Of a DNA stretch of 25,643 nucleotides, positions 22,002 through 25,643 are shown piece after piece. The notes under the pieces are model-generated. The model did not search any database. It worked only from the letters and a program-made list of their open reading frames with translations, and was not told the origin of the DNA. Origin of the DNA: a virus. The DNA is taken from IMG/VR virus record IMGVR_UViG_3300023184_000472, positions 1 to 25,643 of that record, one strand, 5' to 3'. Positions within the stretch are counted from its first letter, which is position 1. Each line of letters starts with the position of its first letter. The position numbers and the translations under genes are program-made.

Positions 22002-22826
22002 TTAATATGCTTTTTTTATTCCTCCTGCAGTTGAATAGGTTTTAATTATATTATCTGGTTCTTTTTCAAATGCTGATTTAACTTTTTCTACATTTCTTAT
22101 ATCATCATCTGAAAATCCTATTGTAGGTACAAAATTATTAGTCACTTTGTTTTTAAGAAACGCTTTCTTGTGAATCTTTGAGGCCATCTCCCTAACAAAT
22201 TGGACGAATTCTTTTAAAGCCTTAATTTTACCCTCTTCAGGGTTGGTCGCAGAACCTTCACCATAAGATACAGGATAAAACTTACACATATCAAGATATT
22301 CTCTAATCATGTCTTTTTTAGACATTTCACCTTCATCCGCTAAATCCCTATATTTTTCCAAATTCTTAACTAATTCATTTGAACTAATTCCCATATGGTT
22401 AGATACAATAAGATTGTAACACGCCTCTTTAATAACACTTGGGGTATGTCCCCTCGCAGTTACTATTGAAAAAATTGACCCGTTGTTAATTGCTTCAACA
22501 AAGTCTCTCCAAGCAGGACCTGGTTTGGCTAATAAAGAATCTACAATAAATTGTCTATCACCTTTTACACCAAAGTATTTAAAAGGTTCTTCACCAAAAC
22601 CTACGATAGTGTGTCCTTCATATTCGAAAGGGTTTTTACCTATGTCGATTCTATATTCGGCAAAATCTTCAGTAGACATTCCTACTTCATCACCATCTTC
22701 ATCTTTTAAAAGTATTTTAGTTGGCATGGTCATAATATTATCATCCCAATCAAAGGCGTAGTATTTCATGTCAGGGGTCCCCTCTTCTGTAATACCTTCA
22801 ACTATTCTTTTTTTATATTTTAACAT
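22002..22826 (-). CDS. HAD-superfamily hydrolase with capsid-targeting-like N-terminus
   Basis: This 274-aa protein carries the HAD phosphatase motifs. Motif I is FDWDDN with Asp26 and Asp28 (nucleophile and general acid), with Asn where Thr/Val is usual. Motif II is SIVTARG with Thr123, a candidate motif III lysine lies at about 200 (EEGKIKAL), and motif IV is GFSDDD with Asp240-242. A large cap-like insertion lies between motifs I and II (about 35-112). The substrate cannot be read from sequence. The first ten residues, MLKYKKRIVE, match the T4 internal-protein capsid targeting peptide MKTYQEFIAE at Met1, Tyr4, Ile8 and Glu10, and ITE follows at 12-14. It sits between sheath and tube genes, after the sheath terminator and a TATTTATT element. 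Confidence 0.82.
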   Translation of the reverse strand: MLKYKKRIVEGITEEGTPDMKYYAFDWDDNIMTMPTKILLKDEDGDEVGMSTEDFAEYRIDIGKNPFEYEGHTIVGFGEEPFKYFGVKGDRQFIVDSLLAKPGPAWRDFVEAINNGSIFSIVTARGHTPSVIKEACYNLIVSNHMGISSNELVKNLEKYRDLADEGEMSKKDMIREYLDMCKFYPVSYGEGSATNPEEGKIKALKEFVQFVREMASKIHKKAFLKNKVTNNFVPTIGFSDDDIRNVEKVKSAFEKEPDNIIKTYSTAGGIKKAY

Positions 22827-22837
22827 ATTGTTTACTT

Positions 22838-22845
22838 AATAAATA
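22838..22845 (-). promoter_or_regulatory. TATTTATT element, candidate late promoter (HAD gene)
   Basis: The coding strand reads TATTTATTAAGTAAAC, 11 nt before the ATG at 22826. It directly abuts the 3' arm of the sheath terminator, so its T residues may also serve as the terminator U-tract. Confidence 0.4.
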
Positions 22846-22877
22846 AAGACAAGCCGAGTTTTATGTCGGCTTGTCTT
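22846..22877 (-). terminator. Intrinsic terminator after tail sheath gene
   Basis: A perfect 12-bp stem (AAGACAAGCCGA with TCGGCTTGTCTT; arms 22846-22857 and 22866-22877) has an 8-nt loop. On the coding strand it is followed by TATTTATT. It starts about 10 nt after the sheath stop codon. It is the strongest GC-containing hairpin in the window. Confidence 0.85.
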
Positions 22878-22887
22878 GAAATTATTT

Positions 22888-25643
22888 TTAGATATTATCA
22901 AACGATGCACCTGTTGGAGTAATATAGAACGTGATGTCTATGAACTCAAGAGATTTAGTCGGTTTGATATAAATCTTACCTGTTAATTGGTTTCTATCCA
23001 AGTCAGCAACATCCGAAGAAACTGTCACACGGAAATCGTATAAACCTCTGTCTCTTCTAATAGCGTCTAAGATAGGGTTAACCGCATCCAAGAAATCTTG
23101 TCTTACTTTCTCATCGTTTTGTTCAAACAATAGTCTTACTGAAACCGCTGAAATTAATTTACGAGCTTGTAACAATAATCTTCTTACGTTGATTCTGTCA
23201 AGAGCAGATTCTCTAATTTGCATAGTCTTGTTACCCCAAATTACGGTTCCAACATCAGAGAAGGTTGCAATTGGGTTAAGTCTACCTTTATAAAGAACGT
23301 CTCTATCTTCTTGGGTAAGTTTCTTTCTCGCTTTAATAGCACTTACGATACCACGAGTGTAACCCGCCGCAGCGAACCAAGGGAATGCAATATTATCTGT
23401 TAACGCCAAGTTTCTTGTTACCTCAGCCGTAGCTGGGATATAGATTTGTGTGTTATTTACAGTATCTCTTGTTAAAACCCATGGGTAATAAGTAGCCGTG
23501 TAGTTTGAGTCGATACCTGCAGTTTCCAAGTTGTCTACCGCTTCTTGTGGATAAATCATATCTAATTGGTCACCTGTTGACGGTACAAACATGTTGTAGT
23601 CAGGAGTTGTACAGATATAAACTGAATCCGCTCTGTTGTATTCAATCATCTCAATTGCGTCACCTACTAAGTTAGAATGATTTACATAATCAATACCTGG
23701 TGTAACGAATACGTTAATATTAACCGCTTCAGGGTTAGAGAATGTTTGTTGTCCTAATAAGTATGCGTAATAGTCAGTGTTTGCCCAATCTTGTCCGTTG
23801 TTACCAACAGTGATTTGTTTAAACGCTCCCCATCCTGTAGCCGTTGGGTATTTGAATGAAGGACATGCCCCATTTCTATAACCAATCTTACCTAATACGA
23901 ATCTATCAGCATTTGTTCTGTGTTCAGTGTAGATGTCCCACCCATCAAATCCTCCACGACATAATAATGAGAATTTACGTGCGTATAGTCTATAATACGG
24001 ATTCGTATCATCGTCAGGGTCTGAAGTAAATGGTGCCGAACCTACGTAAAACGCTGGTGTACCACTTGTCGAAAAATAGTTTGGTATCTTGATTACATGT
24101 GCGTTGATGTCCATATGGAATCCTCTTGTTCGGTACGCCCATTCATCGCCTGAAACGTCTGTACAAACATCCAACGGTAATTGTTTACCTTTGTATGTGT
24201 AGAAATCAACGTCAAAACCAACTGTATCGGAGATACCAAGATAAGTTCTACGAACATTATCACCATTACTTCTTATAACATCATCAGCACCTGATGATAA
24301 ACCAAATGGTGGGTTATAAACCACTTCACCTGGAAAATCATATTTTGTTTTATAAATAGGGAATGGAGGTCTAACACCTGCATACTCTCTAAAGTTATAA
24401 CCTTCGAATCCACAAGGTAACGCATCTATTGGTGCATCCTCGTTAAGTTCAATCATAACAAATTTAGAGTTCAACGCATATTCCCCGTCTAATGTACCAA
24501 TTTTTTTAGCGATAAAACTATTATCGTTAGGGTCCATAGAACAGTTTGTGAATTTTTCAAGAACCACAGGACTATTGTCTGAGTCAAAGAAATCTCTAAT
24601 TATTACGTCAAAAGTACCGTTGTTGAATGAGATATTAGCAATCGAAATTTTAACTTCAATATTTGCATCGTCTCCGTCAGCAATCGTGGTAAATTTAAAT
24701 AAGTTATATACTTTTGTACCTCTTAATTCAGACACAACCCATGGTGATACAGGTGATTGATACTTTTCAAGATACCAAGCAATTGATGTTGGGTCAACAC
24801 CTTGTCTTGCGTCAGGTAATGCCGTTAACTCACAATTTAATCCTCTAATAAACCCTTTTCTCCATCCATAAGTTAATAACGCTTGGAATCTTTCTTCGAC
24901 AAACAACGGAACTACAGTTCTTGGTTTAGCAAAATTAGATTGTCCGAACACTTTAGCAATGTACTTACTATCTGAATTTGATAATGACGTTTCAAAGAAG
25001 AACGGATTACCGTCTTTATCTGTCACATTAATACCGAATGTTGAGAATGGGTTTTTAGTTACGCCTGAATATGCTCCTGTACAATCTAATTGTACGTTAT
25101 GACCATCAAAGTCGTTATATGCGTTAACTCCACCTGGAACTTCATATACCGCACCATTATCACTACCATATGTTGCCAATCCTCTTGAACGTAACGTTGC
25201 GACAACTAAATCATCAAAGTCTGTGAAAGCTTCACCTTTGTATATGTAAATTTGTCCCGTTAAAACACCCGAAAAACAATTTGTTTGTTTAGGTAATGTT
25301 GTGGTTGTTGTAGTTCCCGTTGGTATTGGATTACAAGGGTCAGGAGTTGGTGTTGGGGTTGGTAAAGTACTTGTTGTTGTTGTAGTACTAATTATTGGTG
25401 TTAACTCTGTAACGATTGACCAAAAAGAGTACCCACTATAAACCGCATTCCCTACATTATCAAATAATGCGTAATACCAAGCGTCATTTTGTGGTGCCGC
25501 ATAGTTAATCATTGTCTCATCAACATTCTCAACGTTAAATACGTTTGTTTCTGCAGTGAAAATTGGTGATAGTGAATTGTATACGTCTCCTGAGATGGCC
25601 CCATAATAATAAATTGAGGTAAATTCAGTTGATGGTGTGTTCA
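22888..25643 (-). CDS. Tail sheath protein, T4 gp18-like (5' end outside window)
   Basis: This is the contractile sheath subunit. An internal Met lies at 25512, but the frame stays open upstream for 43 more codons (NTPSTEFTSIYYYGAISGDV onwards) to the window edge, so the true start lies outside. At least 917 residues are present, versus 659 in T4 gp18. The C-terminal half is typical: IYIPATAEVTRNLALTDNIA, FPWFAAAGYTRG, LNPIATFSDVGTVIWGNKT, then RRLLLQARKLISAVSVRLLF and the final beta strands ending ITPTGASFDNI. An N-terminal stretch inserts two Thr-rich runs and a Pro-Thr run flanked by Cys. The middle has extra protease-resistant-type domain sequence that likely decorates the tail surface. 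A strong terminator follows. Confidence 0.95.
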   Translation of the reverse strand, partial: NTPSTEFTSIYYYGAISGDVYNSLSPIFTAETNVFNVENVDETMINYAAPQNDAWYYALFDNVGNAVYSGYSFWSIVTELTPIISTTTTTSTLPTPTPTPDPCNPIPTGTTTTTTLPKQTNCFSGVLTGQIYIYKGEAFTDFDDLVVATLRSRGLATYGSDNGAVYEVPGGVNAYNDFDGHNVQLDCTGAYSGVTKNPFSTFGINVTDKDGNPFFFETSLSNSDSKYIAKVFGQSNFAKPRTVVPLFVEERFQALLTYGWRKGFIRGLNCELTALPDARQGVDPTSIAWYLEKYQSPVSPWVVSELRGTKVYNLFKFTTIADGDDANIEVKISIANISFNNGTFDVIIRDFFDSDNSPVVLEKFTNCSMDPNDNSFIAKKIGTLDGEYALNSKFVMIELNEDAPIDALPCGFEGYNFREYAGVRPPFPIYKTKYDFPGEVVYNPPFGLSSGADDVIRSNGDNVRRTYLGISDTVGFDVDFYTYKGKQLPLDVCTDVSGDEWAYRTRGFHMDINAHVIKIPNYFSTSGTPAFYVGSAPFTSDPDDDTNPYYRLYARKFSLLCRGGFDGWDIYTEHRTNADRFVLGKIGYRNGACPSFKYPTATGWGAFKQITVGNNGQDWANTDYYAYLLGQQTFSNPEAVNINVFVTPGIDYVNHSNLVGDAIEMIEYNRADSVYICTTPDYNMFVPSTGDQLDMIYPQEAVDNLETAGIDSNYTATYYPWVLTRDTVNNTQIYIPATAEVTRNLALTDNIAFPWFAAAGYTRGIVSAIKARKKLTQEDRDVLYKGRLNPIATFSDVGTVIWGNKTMQIRESALDRINVRRLLLQARKLISAVSVRLLFEQNDEKVRQDFLDAVNPILDAIRRDRGLYDFRVTVSSDVADLDRNQLTGKIYIKPTKSLEFIDITFYITPTGASFDNI
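25292..25389 (-). repeat. Thr-rich and Pro-Thr simple repeats in sheath N-terminal region
   Basis: The minus strand encodes TTTTTSTLPTPTPTPDP, then a second TTTTTTLP run after about 10 residues. The DNA is made of ACA/ACT and CCN repeats. It forms a flexible, possibly glycosylated linker within or at the edge of a surface-exposed insertion. The Pro-Thr DNA words resemble those at the end of the hub gene. Confidence 0.88.

Noticed and set aside
24345-24365. TATTTATAAAAC followed by ATG inside the sheath gene, resembling the candidate late promoter.
   Set aside because: It lies within conserved sheath coding sequence (Pro-Ile-Tyr-Lys-Thr-Lys), the ATG is out of frame and opens no plausible gene. 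Treated as chance in an A/T-rich genome.
1-25643. tRNA genes, insertion sequences or integrase/attachment sites.
   Set aside because: No cloverleaf, transposase, integrase or terminal inverted repeats were recognised in any gap; nearly all sequence is coding.

Overview
This window reads as part of the genome of a large, AT-rich, T4-like contractile-tailed phage (myovirus). Every convincing gene is on the minus strand, so transcription runs from the right end to the left. No host genes, tRNAs, rRNAs, insertion sequences or CRISPR arrays were seen. A host in the Bacteroidota is the best inference. Start codons have A/T-rich leaders without Shine-Dalgarno sequences, and a baseplate protein carries an OmpA-like segment of a kind I associate with that phylum. 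This inference comes from sequence character alone and was not tested by any search.

Tail module, in transcription order (25643 to 5013): tail sheath (gp18-like, 5' end beyond the window); a HAD-family hydrolase with a possible capsid-targeting N-terminus; tail tube (gp19-like); a 74-codon secreted or lipoprotein-like ORF; a gp26-like baseplate or chaperone protein; a 35-codon ORF in the +1 frame that looks like the second half of a tail assembly chaperone pair; a tape-measure-like protein with a tandem 21-residue repeat; a 1685-aa baseplate protein with tube-like segments and an OmpA-like module; a small LysM-type gp53/gpX-like protein; a 2239-aa hub-like protein with a putative C-terminal glucosaminidase-like domain and a Pro-Thr tail; a 74-aa hypothetical; and a 228-aa proline-repeat/coiled-coil protein closed by a strong terminator.

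Replication module (4973 to 1): a near-consensus sigma70-type promoter starts a new unit encoding a gp32-like ssDNA-binding protein, a UvsX/RecA-like recombinase, an RNase H/FEN-like 5' nuclease, a 150-aa unknown and a gp41/DnaB-like replicative helicase. The first 12 codons of another gene, perhaps a ribonucleotide reductase, follow at the left edge. This is a compact replication and recombination operon equivalent to the T4 core set. Between the SSB and recombinase genes is a set of alternative hairpins that could tune read-through.

The main structure not explained by genes is a repeated short element, TATTTAT(A), just upstream of seven gene starts, with identical 14-nt spacing to the start codon in three of them. 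It is a candidate late promoter. Other points of interest are the hidden chaperone frame before the tape measure, the OmpA-like insert, the SSB that lacks zinc-ligand cysteines but ends in a bacterial-type acidic LPF tip, and the T4-like capsid-targeting pattern on the HAD enzyme.
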